From assembly GCF_017094505.1 (NCBI RefSeq), contig NZ_CP064787.1, positions 1,674,001 to 1,738,000 on the forward strand: DNA of 64,000 nucleotides, written 5' to 3'. This document shows positions 43,349-52,088 of this stretch, piece after piece (position 1 is the first letter of the stretch; the number at the start of each line of letters is the position of its first letter). Under the pieces are notes generated by a model. It saw nothing but the letters and a program-made list of their open reading frames with translations, was not told where the DNA came from and made no database searches. Origin of the DNA: Halapricum desulfuricans (GTDB taxonomy: Archaea > Halobacteriota > Halobacteria > Halobacteriales > Haloarculaceae). The translations under genes and the position numbers were made by a program.

Positions 43349-43789
43349 TCAGCGGCCCTTTCCATGATCGTGACCGTGGCCCTCGCCGTGGTCGTGACTA
43401 TGTCCGTGGCCGTCGCCGTGATCGTGACCGTGGCCCTCGCCGCTGCAGTTGGTCCCGTCTGGGACCGCTTCCTCCAGTTCTCCGGTCTGGAGCTGTTCGA
43501 CCGCGTCCTCCACGGTCCCGGACGCACCGCGGTAGACGTCGACTTCCATCGATTCGAAGCGCTCGACGGCCTTTCGTCCGAGGTTCCCGCAGACGAGCGC
43601 ATCCGCGCCCGCCGAGGCGATGATCTCGGGCGGCGAACGGTTGCCGCCGTGGTGTCGCCCGTCGTTGCCGTGGACTTCCAGCGTTCCCACTTCGGTATCG
43701 TACACCGTGTAGTTCGGCGCGCGGCCGAAGTGTGGCGATACGTCAGCGTCGAACCGTCCGTCGTCGAGACTCGGCACACAGACTCGCAT
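43349..43789 (-). CDS. NifX/NafY-type metal-cluster protein with His-rich tail
   Basis: 146 residues. Residues 1-100 are the dinitrogenase Fe-Mo-cofactor domain (ribonuclease H-like): MRVCVPSLDD, VSPHFGRAPNYTVYD (about 17-31), ADALVCGNLGRKAVE (about 62-76). The last 45 residues form a long His/Gly/Asp tail (HGHDHGDGHGHSHDHGEG) that must bind divalent metals such as nickel, cobalt or zinc. Nothing shows that nitrogenase is present; the family has wider metal-cluster roles. Together with the SufB-like gene it forms a leftward pair. Confidence 0.88.
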   Translation of the reverse strand: MRVCVPSLDDGRFDADVSPHFGRAPNYTVYDTEVGTLEVHGNDGRHHGGNRSPPEIIASAGADALVCGNLGRKAVERFESMEVDVYRGASGTVEDAVEQLQTGELEEAVPDGTNCSGEGHGHDHGDGHGHSHDHGEGHGHDHGKGR

Positions 43790-43968
43790 CGTCTACTCCT
43801 ACGTTCCGGCAAAGCATACCGGTTGTGGTCGTCTGCTCGGTGTGTTCTCGATGGTGGCGTTATCTCGACGATCCCGCGCCCGTCCAGTTGTCCCAACGGG
43901 GCGTCGGCACAGCGTCGATCGTCGCGTTCGGTCCCGTGCCGATCTGGCTCAGTCGAGTGGTCCGTTGA

Positions 43969-44784
43969 TCAGTCGTCGTCAGCACTCACGGCCGGCACCG
44001 GTGAATCGGCGGGCAACGCGCCTGCGGGACGCTCGGTAATAATCAGTCGCCGACCGCGATGGTCTTTGACGGTAGCCTCGACGCCGTAGACGTCGCGGAT
44101 CGTCTCCGGAGTCAGCACGTCCGGGCCGCCGACGTCGTAGACCGTGCCCTCCGAAAGCAGCGCGACCCGGTCGCAGTACCGCGCCGCGAGGTTCAGATCG
44201 TGGATGGCGACGACGCCGGTCACGTCACGCTGTCGGATGTGTTCGACGACCAGTTCCATCACGTCGAGCTGGTGTTTCAGGTCGAGCGCGCTGGTCGGCT
44301 CGTCCAGCAGCAACACCGGCGGGTCGCCGACGAGCGCGCGCCCGAGCCGGACTTTCTGTCGCTGGCCGCCGCTGAGATCGGCGACGTTCCGGGTCGTGAA
44401 CTCGGCGAGTCCGAGTCGCTCGATCGTCTCTTCGACGGCCGCGCGGTCGTCTGAACCCGGCGACCAGCCGCCGTGGGGCCGCCGACCTTGCAGGACCGTC
44501 TCGAAGACCGTCGCCGGGAACGCGCCCTGCTCGTCTTGCGGGACGTAGCCGATCCGGCGGGCGAGCGCCGTGCGATCCAGTTCCGAGACGCGATCGCCCG
44601 CGACCCGGACGGTCCCCGCATCGGGTTCGAGAATCCGGTTGAGCGTCTGCAACAGCGTCGATTTCCCCGAGCCGTTGGGACCGAGCAACCCGAGCAATTC
44701 CCCCGAACGGGCGGTCAGATCGACGCCGTCGAGGACCCGCTCGTCGCCGTACGCGAACGCGAGGTCCCGGATCTCGAGAGTCAC
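43969..44784 (-). CDS. ABC transporter ATP-binding protein (iron/heme/cobalamin type)
   Basis: 271 residues. Walker A GPNGSGKST (about 35-43), Q-loop VPQDEQG (about 81-87), signature LSGGQRQKV (about 136-144), Walker B VLLLDEPTSALD (about 156-167) and switch His in AIHDLNLA (about 190-197). It belongs to the FepC/BtuD/HmuV subfamily. Its start overlaps the permease end by four bases. The three genes form a complete type II importer. Confidence 0.92.
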   Translation of the reverse strand: MTLEIRDLAFAYGDERVLDGVDLTARSGELLGLLGPNGSGKSTLLQTLNRILEPDAGTVRVAGDRVSELDRTALARRIGYVPQDEQGAFPATVFETVLQGRRPHGGWSPGSDDRAAVEETIERLGLAEFTTRNVADLSGGQRQKVRLGRALVGDPPVLLLDEPTSALDLKHQLDVMELVVEHIRQRDVTGVVAIHDLNLAARYCDRVALLSEGTVYDVGGPDVLTPETIRDVYGVEATVKDHRGRRLIITERPAGALPADSPVPAVSADDD

Positions 44785-45899
44785 CAGTACTCCCTCCCGT
44801 TGATCACGAGATAGACGAAAAGCGGCGCGCCCAGAAACGACGTGAGGATCCCGACCGGCAGGACGACCGGCGCGAGGACCGTCCGCGCGAGCGTGTCGGC
44901 CGCGACCAGCAACCCGGCGCCGACGACGGCCGTGATCGGTAGCAGGTGTCGCTCGGTCCCGCCGACCAGCATCCGGACGATGTGGGGGGCGACCAGTCCG
45001 ACGAAGCCGATGATTCCCACGAACGAGATGACGATCGCGGTCACGAACGACGCGACGGCCATCCCCCTGATCCGCAGGGACTCGACGGGGACGCCGAGGC
45101 TCTTCGCGGTCGCCGTCCCCGAGTCCATGACGTCGTAGTTCCAGGCGTTGACCAGGAAGTACGCCAGTCCGGCCGCGACGACGACGCCCATGACGACGAC
45201 GTGGGGCCAGCCGGCGCGGCCGACGTCGCCGAACGTCCAGTAGACGATCGCCGCGACCTCGGTGTCGCTTGCGAAGTACTGCAACAGCGTCATCCCGGCG
45301 GTGAACAGCGATCCGACTGCGACGCCCGTGAGAATCAGCGTCTCCGGAGTGGCCTGTCGGTAGGTCACCAGCAGGAGGATCAGTCCCGTCGAGGCCATCG
45401 CCGCAAGGAAGGCCGCGACGGTCGTCACGTACGGTCCGAGCGAGGCGAACTCCGAGGCGGCGGTGCCGAAGCCGAACACGACCGTGACGGCCGCGCCGAA
45501 CGCCGCGGCCTGTGAGATGCCCAGCGTGTACGGCGCGCCGAGCGGATTCCGGAGGACGGTCTGCATCGCCGCGCCGGCGACCGCCAGCCCCGCCCCGGCG
45601 ACGACGGCACCGAGAATCCGGGGCAAGCGAACGTTCCAGACGATCGTGCGCTGGGTCTGACTCCCGCCGCCGACGAGCGCGGCGACGACGTCGGACAGCG
45701 GGATGTGTACCGATCCGAGACCGATCGCTACCAGCGACACGACGACGAGCACGAGCGTCGACCCCGCGGCGACGACAGCGGTACGGCGCGTCGTCTGCTC
45801 GCGGCGCTCTCGGACCGTCTCGCTCCCTCGCGGGGCTGGCGTCTCCCCGCGCTGGGTGTGCTGGCCCGGCTCGCTCTCGCTGACGGTTTCACTCGCCAT
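44781..45899 (-). CDS. FecCD-family ABC transporter permease
   Basis: ATG 45899 gives 372 residues with about ten transmembrane helices. FecCD-type landmarks are NVRLPRILGAVVAGAGLAVAG (about 89-109), MQTVLRNPLGAPYTLGI (about 112-128), and IGFVGLVAPHIVRM (about 303-316). A hydrophilic Ser/Glu-rich tail (1-35) comes before the first helix. It overlaps the binding-protein gene by eleven bases and the ATPase by four. Confidence 0.92.
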   Translation of the reverse strand: MASETVSESEPGQHTQRGETPAPRGSETVRERREQTTRRTAVVAAGSTLVLVVVSLVAIGLGSVHIPLSDVVAALVGGGSQTQRTIVWNVRLPRILGAVVAGAGLAVAGAAMQTVLRNPLGAPYTLGISQAAAFGAAVTVVFGFGTAASEFASLGPYVTTVAAFLAAMASTGLILLLVTYRQATPETLILTGVAVGSLFTAGMTLLQYFASDTEVAAIVYWTFGDVGRAGWPHVVVMGVVVAAGLAYFLVNAWNYDVMDSGTATAKSLGVPVESLRIRGMAVASFVTAIVISFVGIIGFVGLVAPHIVRMLVGGTERHLLPITAVVGAGLLVAADTLARTVLAPVVLPVGILTSFLGAPLFVYLVINGREYW

Positions 45900-46992
45900 C
45901 GAGATCATCGAGGCGCTGATAGGCCCCGTAGGCGTCGACCAGATCGTCGTACAGCGGTGCACCGAGCATGGTCTCGTAGATCGAATCGATCGCACTCGGA
46001 ACGTCGACGTCGCCGAACCGGTCGGGATACAGCGTCTCGCCGACGAAGTAGCCGTTCGCCAGGATCGATCCGTAGTTGTGGTGGTAGCTCGCGTGGGGAA
46101 GGAGCGTGTACACCTCGCCGTTCTCGACGGCCGCGAGTCGGTCGTACACGTCGTTGTCTGTCAGATCCTCACGGGCGCGCGAGAGGTTGTCCGCGTCTAC
46201 GAATATCGTCTCCGGGTCCCACTCGAGCAGCGCCTCCTCGCTGACCTGGACGGACGGCCCGTCGGTTTCGAGCCCGCTCGCGACGTTCTCGACGCCGGCG
46301 TACCTGAACGGCGGGAACCGTCTGCGCGTGGTCGCAATCCCGTGTGCGCCCTTGTAGCTGATCGCACCGGCGTACGCCGCCGCCCGCTCGCCGCTCGGAA
46401 GGTCCGCCGTCCGATCGCGCAGGTCGGCGATCGCCTCCTCGACGAAGGTCGCCAGCTCCTCGGCCCGGTCCTCGCGCCCGAGGACCGTCCCGACCAGCCG
46501 CCACATGTCGTAGACGCGCTCCCGTCGGCGCTTGCTGCCGAAGTCCGTGATCCGCAACACGACCGCGGGGATGTCAGTCTGGGACTGCAGCGTCTCGGCG
46601 CGAGAGCTATCACCGTAGAAGAGGATCACGTCCGGATCGGCGGCGATGATCGCTTCGGCGTTGCCGCCCGCGTTGGGTCCGACAGAGCCGATAACGGTTT
46701 TCTCGCGTAGTTCCGGGTTGGCCACGTTGTACGGTGCTGACGTCGTCGAGCCGTTCCTGTCGGCCTCGACGCCGACGACCCGATCGGTCGCGCCGAGATA
46801 TGCCACCTGCCGCAGGGACCCGGGCCCGACCGCGACGACGCGCTCGACTGACTCGGGAACCTCGACGTCCCGACCCGCGCCGTCGGTCACCGTCCGTGCG
46901 CCGGCAGACGTATCGCCCAGCACCGAACAGCCCGCCAGCCCGGCCGCAGTCACCGCGCCGGCTCCCCGCAGTACCGTGCGACGGTCGTACAT
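45889..46992 (-). CDS. Substrate-binding lipoprotein of the iron/cobalamin-type importer
   Basis: 367 residues. The start MYDRRTVLRGAGAVTAAG carries a twin-arginine motif and a lipobox LAGCSV (Cys21), so it should be a Tat-exported lipoprotein. The periplasmic-binding type III fold shows VERVVAVGPGSLRQVAYLG (about 49-67), DPDVILFYGD and EEALLEWDPETIFVDAD. Substrate is not fixed: FecB/BtuF-type proteins take siderophores, heme or cobalamin. The upstream region (46993-47050) has an AT-rich promoter AAAAGTATTAT on the minus strand and might carry a metal-dependent operator. Confidence 0.9.
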   Translation of the reverse strand: MYDRRTVLRGAGAVTAAGLAGCSVLGDTSAGARTVTDGAGRDVEVPESVERVVAVGPGSLRQVAYLGATDRVVGVEADRNGSTTSAPYNVANPELREKTVIGSVGPNAGGNAEAIIAADPDVILFYGDSSRAETLQSQTDIPAVVLRITDFGSKRRRERVYDMWRLVGTVLGREDRAEELATFVEEAIADLRDRTADLPSGERAAAYAGAISYKGAHGIATTRRRFPPFRYAGVENVASGLETDGPSVQVSEEALLEWDPETIFVDADNLSRAREDLTDNDVYDRLAAVENGEVYTLLPHASYHHNYGSILANGYFVGETLYPDRFGDVDVPSAIDSIYETMLGAPLYDDLVDAYGAYQRLDDLDGE

Positions 46993-47181
46993 GATCGTGG
47001 TCGCCTATATCGACTGCAGGAATAATACTTTTGTCCCAATTCGTAATACCCGAGAACGCGTATCTCCCGAACAGTGCGGGGGAATTCGGACAGCGTCCCG
47101 ATGCAGGCGGACGTTTATACCAGAATCCGACACAGCCCATCCCGTGATCGAACTCGCAGACACGCGGAGGGGACGAGAGCC

Positions 47182-47688
47182 ATGAGCCATCGCGCGCTGG
47201 TCGCCTACGAACGTCCGGACGGGCGGTTCGACGTGCATACGTCGCGGCTGGGCGGGCTGGACTGTCGGCTCGCCCGGTCGATCACGCCGTCGGACCCCTA
47301 CGCAAGCGGCGACGTCGATCCGGCCCCGAACGTCGTCGCGCGCCCGTTCGAGCACGTGCTCACGATGGTCGATCTCGCCCGCCACGAGGCCGTCTATCGC
47401 GTCGGCGCCGAGTACGACGTCGAGACGTACCTGCCGCTGTGGTTCGGGTTCGAACACTATCTGGGTGAACGGCCGACGACAGGGGACAACCAGGGAGTGA
47501 TCGTCGCAGTCGACGGTCCCGACGAGGCGGCCGAACTCCGGCGGTGGCTCAGGGCGGCGAAGGGAGTACTCGCAACGGCGATCTCGGACGGGGCTCTCGA
47601 CGTCGTCGGGGCCCAGACGATTCTTGACCGGGCTGTCCGGCAACACTTCGACGGCGAGGTCCTCGATCCGCGACGACGCGATCGGTAG
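47182..47688 (+). CDS. Haloarchaeal conserved protein, DUF6735-like
   Basis: ATG 47182 gives 168 residues. MSHRALVAYERPDGRFDVH (1-19) is the hallmark start of a haloarchaeal family I recall as DUF6735, followed by RLGGLDCRLARS and a central domain with a helix TYLPLWFGFEHYLGE. Soluble, no signal. A TATA box (GTTTATA, 47112-47118) lies 70 bases upstream. Function unknown. Confidence 0.8.
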   Translation: MSHRALVAYERPDGRFDVHTSRLGGLDCRLARSITPSDPYASGDVDPAPNVVARPFEHVLTMVDLARHEAVYRVGAEYDVETYLPLWFGFEHYLGERPTTGDNQGVIVAVDGPDEAAELRRWLRAAKGVLATAISDGALDVVGAQTILDRAVRQHFDGEVLDPRRRDR

Positions 47689-47839
47689 TCGACCCCCACG
47701 GTCCGACCGGCGATTGACACCCACGATCCGGAGCGGGCTGAACCGTGATCGACTGTCACGGCCGATCGATGGTGGCGCGAGCGACTGCGCACGGAGCGGA
47801 ACGGACGAGTATTAGTTTCCGGATCGAGTACGGGCGGGC

Positions 47840-48556
47840 GTGACATCCGACGTTCGCGCCCGGACCGATCCCTCGATCGAGACGGCACGGTCGGTCGTCG
47901 AGTCGGGCCTCGAAAGCGGAGCTCTCGTGACGATCTTCGGCGAATGTACCGTCGAGTACGACGGCCGGGCGGCGAGTACGCTCGGCCCCGGCGACCGTCA
48001 CGTCATGTGCAAACCCGACGGGACCGTGCTGGTCCACACGGACGAGGGTCACCAGCCGGTGAACTGGCAGCCGCCGGGGTGTACCCGCGAGGTGACCGTC
48101 GACGGCGGGCTCGTGGTTGAAAGCCACCGAGACAACCCCGACGAACAGCTCGTGGTGGAATTCGAGGCCGTCGAGCACGTCGCGGCGTTCGACGTGACCG
48201 ACCCCGAGGAACTGTCGCTGTCCGGGACCGAGGAAGACCTCCGCCAGCGGATCCTCGACGACCCCTCGTTGATCGAGTCCGGCTTTATCCCGCTCGCGAC
48301 CGAGCGACAGACTTCTGCAGGGGCCGTCGACGTCTACGGGGAGGACGACGACGGACGGGCGGTCGTGCTGGAGCTGAAACGCCGGCGGGTCGGCCCGGAC
48401 GCCGTGGGTCAGCTCGCGCGCTACGTCGAGGCCCTGCAGCGCGACCTCCACGCGGAGACCGGCGTCCGCGGGGTCCTCGTCGCGCCGTCGGTCACTGACC
48501 GGGCCCGATCGTTGCTCGCCGAGCGCGGGCTCGAGTTCGTGGCGCTAGAACCCTAG
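47840..48556 (+). CDS. nucS: NucS/EndoMS mismatch endonuclease
   Basis: 238 residues from GTG 47840. The N-terminal DNA-binding domain is seen in GALVTIFGECTVEYDGRA (about 26-43), GDRHVMCKPDGTVLVHTDEG (about 51-70) and VNWQPPGC (about 74-81). The catalytic RecB-like nuclease domain has GAVDVYGED...VVLELKRRRVG (about 158-180; Asp, Glu and Lys of the motif), then QLARYVEAL. NucS cuts both strands at mismatches and is the main mismatch repair enzyme in many archaea. Single gene. Confidence 0.93.
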   Translation: MTSDVRARTDPSIETARSVVESGLESGALVTIFGECTVEYDGRAASTLGPGDRHVMCKPDGTVLVHTDEGHQPVNWQPPGCTREVTVDGGLVVESHRDNPDEQLVVEFEAVEHVAAFDVTDPEELSLSGTEEDLRQRILDDPSLIESGFIPLATERQTSAGAVDVYGEDDDGRAVVLELKRRRVGPDAVGQLARYVEALQRDLHAETGVRGVLVAPSVTDRARSLLAERGLEFVALEP

Positions 48557-48576
48557 CGTCGTGTGTCGCCCGGCGA

Positions 48577-49266
48577 TCACAGTCGACCGGCGTCGACGAG
48601 GTGTTCCATGCGCCCGGTCACCGTCGCGACCGCCCTCGAGACGGCCCCGAGTTCCGACGGCCGGACGCGCGTGAACGGGATTTCGTAACTGACGTGTCGT
48701 CCGTCGATCCGCAGTTCGCCGGGGATCGAAACGTCGAGCAGCGCCGACTGCACCTCGGCGTCGAACACCGACGCGAGGTTCGACCCGGACGTGACCTCGA
48801 GGACGAACTGTTCGTCGAGCGCGTCAGTCCCGGTCCGGATCCCGCGATCAGTGCCCCCGCGTCCGACGTAAGTGAGCGCGACGTCGATCGGCTCGGTGAC
48901 ACCGCCCGCCGTCGCCTCGACGCGGACGCCGCGCTGGCGGACGAGTCCGCGAGCGACCGATTCGGCCGTGATCACGTTGCCCTTCAGCGACCGCTGGAGC
49001 GGCGGACGGCGGAGACCGCCGTCGTGCTGTGGTTCGAACGGCGTCGCTTCGATCAGCCGTCGCCAGGCGCGTCGCTCGCGCCGCCGAACCACCAGCACGC
49101 CCGCTAGCCACACACCCCCGAGAGCTGCGATCGCCGTCGGCCGGTCGGCGTACGCAGCGAGTGCTGGCGGGTACCCACTTAGCGCGAGCCAGCCTCCGAC
49201 GGCGATCACCAGCGTCCACGCGAGTATGCGGTGACGCTCACCGAGGTACCGCCGCAAACGAGTCAT
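48577..49266 (-). CDS. Haloarchaeal membrane protein, unknown function
   Basis: 229 residues. Two transmembrane helices (about 13-31 and 41-60) are followed by a basic stretch RRRERRAWRRL and a soluble beta-rich domain of about 150 residues, ending in a helical tail. No named domain. Convergent with nucS after 20 bp; 121 bp from the epimerase gene, divergently transcribed. Confidence 0.75.
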   Translation of the reverse strand: MTRLRRYLGERHRILAWTLVIAVGGWLALSGYPPALAAYADRPTAIAALGGVWLAGVLVVRRRERRAWRRLIEATPFEPQHDGGLRRPPLQRSLKGNVITAESVARGLVRQRGVRVEATAGGVTEPIDVALTYVGRGGTDRGIRTGTDALDEQFVLEVTSGSNLASVFDAEVQSALLDVSIPGELRIDGRHVSYEIPFTRVRPSELGAVSRAVATVTGRMEHLVDAGRL

Positions 49267-49387
49267 TCCTCGATAGTTCGAGGCGAGAAAGGAAAAGTTT
49301 CAGCCCGCACAGTCTGGCGGACGGAGCTTCAGCACACCGCGAGACGGAGATCACACAGACTTTTAGCCATGCGAGCATACCGCGCAC

Positions 49388-50284
49388 ATGGAAGAGACAG
49401 TCGTTGTGACTGGTGCACTTGGCGGCGCGGGTAGCTGGATCGTCGACGACCTCCGAGACGATTACGAGGTCGTCGCGATCGATCAGACACTTCCTGAGTC
49501 AACCGATATCGCTGGAGTCGATTTCCAGGCGATTGATCTGACTGATCAGGGAGCAGTGTTCGAGACGATCCTCGATGCGGATCCGACCACCGTCGTTCAC
49601 TTTGGAAATATCCCACACGAAGAGAACCACGCAGGTGGCGACGTCTACGAGAACAACGTATTGAGTACCTTCCACACGCTCGAGGCCGCTGGGCGCACCG
49701 GAGCCGACGTCGTCTGGGCATCCAGCGAGACCGTGTACGGTACCCACTGGCCCGAGCCGGAACTCCCTGCGTCTCTTCCCGTGACTGAGACCCATCCGGT
49801 CAAGCCGTGGAACGGATACGAGACTTCGAAACTCGCCGGCGAAGCGGCCGCCGAGCGAGTTACGAACGCCTTCGACGTTTCGGCCGTGTCGATTCGTTCG
49901 TCCTGGATCCAGTATCCCGGTCGCTACGAAATCACGCCGATCCGAGAGCAGTTCGATTTCGAGACCGCGGACAGATTTGACAACCTCTGGTCGTACGTCG
50001 ATATCCGGGACATTGTGTCACTTGTGAGAGCGGCGATCGACCGAACGATAACCGGCCACGAGGTGGTCAACGCGTTCGCCCCGGACAACTTCCTCGGTGT
50101 CGACACGACCGAAGCGATCGAGGCTGGTTTCGGAGACCTGCCCGACGACTGCGATCTGTCGGGAGACGAATCAGCGTACTCGACTCGCAAAGCGGAATCG
50201 CTTCTCGGGTGGGAACCCGACCACTCCTGGAAACACGCCGAAGACGAATCGCCGCGGGATCCGGAGTTCGTCCGTCCTGTCTGA
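49388..50284 (+). CDS. NAD-dependent epimerase/dehydratase (extended SDR)
   Basis: 298 residues. Rossmann motif TGALGGAGSWIV (about 8-19), Asp in AIDQT, the strand VVHFGNIPH (about 69-77), SSE at about 112-115, and the catalytic Tyr-x3-Lys in NGYETSKLAGE (about 138-148). It is of the UDP-glucose 4-epimerase superfamily but lacks neighbours for sugar synthesis. Substrate open. It is convergent with the phospholipase-D-like gene after 10 bp. Start at ATG 49388 with no clear Shine-Dalgarno. Confidence 0.85.
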   Translation: MEETVVVTGALGGAGSWIVDDLRDDYEVVAIDQTLPESTDIAGVDFQAIDLTDQGAVFETILDADPTTVVHFGNIPHEENHAGGDVYENNVLSTFHTLEAAGRTGADVVWASSETVYGTHWPEPELPASLPVTETHPVKPWNGYETSKLAGEAAAERVTNAFDVSAVSIRSSWIQYPGRYEITPIREQFDFETADRFDNLWSYVDIRDIVSLVRAAIDRTITGHEVVNAFAPDNFLGVDTTEAIEAGFGDLPDDCDLSGDESAYSTRKAESLLGWEPDHSWKHAEDESPRDPEFVRPV

Positions 50285-50294
50285 CACGCACTGT

Positions 50295-52055
50295 CTACTC
50301 GACATACCCGCAGGACGTCTCCCGTCCGGACTCGGCCCGGGACGCGAATTCGACGCGTCGACCGAGTCGCGCGACCGGCAGTGCGACAGCGACGAGCGCG
50401 ACCACCGCGCTCGCAGGCACCAGCGTGATCCCGCCGCGCCAGTCGCGCTCGAAGACCCGCCCGAAGTACGCCCCGACTTCGGGCCCGTGCAGGACGACCG
50501 CGACCTCGCGGTTGTCGTCGTACGCGTTGTCGTTCCAGTTGAGGCTGCCCAGCACGACCGTTTCGCCGTCGATAATGACTCCTTTCGCGTGGATCTTCTC
50601 GTAGCGGCCGCCCGGTTCGGCCAGCCTGATCGACAGCGGGAGGCCCTCGCGGGCGGACAGCGTCCGGAGCCGGTCGACGAGCCGGCGGTTGTCCTCGCTC
50701 GTGTACCACGCGCCCGACAGCAGGATCTCGACCTCGACGCCGCGTTCGGCCGCCGCGATCGCCTCCCGGAGCAGCCGATCGTCCCGTCCCCCGATCGACA
50801 CCTGAACGATCCGGATCGAATCGCTCGCGTTCGCCAGCAGTCCCCGCAGGCGACCGGCCGCGTTGTCGGGCGCGACCAGCAGTTCGGTCCGCTCAACCGC
50901 GACAGATTGCGGCTCGATCCGAGCGGGGTACTGCCCCCGCGACGGGGCTGCCGATTCGATCGACGCTCGTTCCCGAAACGCCGCCCAAGGGACGGCACCG
51001 CGGCTCTCGCCGTCGGCCCGAAACGTCTCGGTCAGTCCGTCGACGACCCCCGGCGAGTCGACGACGACGCCCCAGCCGCGGCTCGACGCGCCGCCGACGC
51101 CCGCCGGCTTCCAGTTCTCTGTGAGCACGACCGCCCGGTCGTCGACGACGGCGTACTTGGCGTGGTGGAACTCGTACCGTCCGCCGTCGTCTAGCACTCG
51201 AACGCTGACGTTCGCCGCAGTCAGGCGATCGAGGACGGCCGCGCTACGGTTGGTCAGCCCGCCGACCGGCGCGCCGTCGACGAGCACCCCGACCGTAACG
51301 CCGCGCTCGCGAGCCGCGATCAGTCGCTCTGTCACGCGCTCCGAAGTGAACGTGTACCCCGCCAGCAGCACTCGCCGCTCCGCGTCTTCGAGCGCCGCAA
51401 GCGGGATGCCCGGCGAATCCGGTAACGCGAACGCCCGAACTGACCCGGGGCCGCCGACGATCGGCTCGAACGACGTCGCGCCGAGCGCGCGCCATCGGCT
51501 GTCGGTATCGGGCCGGACCACCTCGCATTCGGGTGCGTCCTCGTATTCGAGCGTCCCGACCGTCTCGTTCCCGTCCGACAGCGTCAGGACCTCGCCGGAG
51601 TTCGATAGCGGGACCATCTCCGACCACTCGACGATCGGGCCCCGGACGCCCTCCGGGACGGCGCTCCGGTTGGCCGTCAGAACGACCCGGCCCTCGACTG
51701 TCCGGTCCGGAAGTCTCGCCTCCCGGTGTCCGTCGTCGAGGTGGTACGCTCCGAGTTCGGTCCCGTTCGGGACCTCGAGCACGAGATACTCCCCCTCATC
51801 GCCGTACGTGACCGGGTTCGGATAGGCGGCTGCCAGTTTCGGTGGCGACGTCCTGTTCGGTGGCGATCCAACGGTCGCGTTGGTCGCTGGGCTCGGCGTC
51901 CGATCGGTCGCGAGACCCGTCGTCCCGCCGATCGCTGACACGCCCGCTTCGTCGCTCGCTGTAGCTCCCGTAGCCGGCACCGCCGCGGCAGCGTGGCTGA
52001 ACCCGACGAACGCGGTCAGTCCCACGACGACCAGTACGCGACCGATCCGCGACAC
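50295..52055 (-). CDS. Phospholipase D-family protein, surface anchored
   Basis: 586 residues. N-terminal signal peptide (about 5-26), a Gly/Thr/Pro-rich linker with N-glycosylation sites, a lamin-tail-like beta domain (about 76-190), then two HKD half-sites: HHAKYAVVDD (about 293-302) and KIHAKGVIIDGETVVLGSLN (about 504-523). The C-terminal transmembrane helix (about 546-566) ends in a basic tail, so the enzyme faces outside. PLD-family enzymes cut phosphodiesters of lipids or DNA; which one here is not known. A surface nuclease is one option. Confidence 0.85.
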   Translation of the reverse strand: MSRIGRVLVVVGLTAFVGFSHAAAAVPATGATASDEAGVSAIGGTTGLATDRTPSPATNATVGSPPNRTSPPKLAAAYPNPVTYGDEGEYLVLEVPNGTELGAYHLDDGHREARLPDRTVEGRVVLTANRSAVPEGVRGPIVEWSEMVPLSNSGEVLTLSDGNETVGTLEYEDAPECEVVRPDTDSRWRALGATSFEPIVGGPGSVRAFALPDSPGIPLAALEDAERRVLLAGYTFTSERVTERLIAARERGVTVGVLVDGAPVGGLTNRSAAVLDRLTAANVSVRVLDDGGRYEFHHAKYAVVDDRAVVLTENWKPAGVGGASSRGWGVVVDSPGVVDGLTETFRADGESRGAVPWAAFRERASIESAAPSRGQYPARIEPQSVAVERTELLVAPDNAAGRLRGLLANASDSIRIVQVSIGGRDDRLLREAIAAAERGVEVEILLSGAWYTSEDNRRLVDRLRTLSAREGLPLSIRLAEPGGRYEKIHAKGVIIDGETVVLGSLNWNDNAYDDNREVAVVLHGPEVGAYFGRVFERDWRGGITLVPASAVVALVAVALPVARLGRRVEFASRAESGRETSCGYVE

Positions 52056-52088
52056 GTCACGGGCTCGTGTCGAGTTCGAATAAAAACC

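Noticed and set aside
43349-43789. Evidence for nitrogen fixation
   Set aside because: The NifX/NafY domain occurs in many organisms without nitrogenase, and no other nif gene is in the window.
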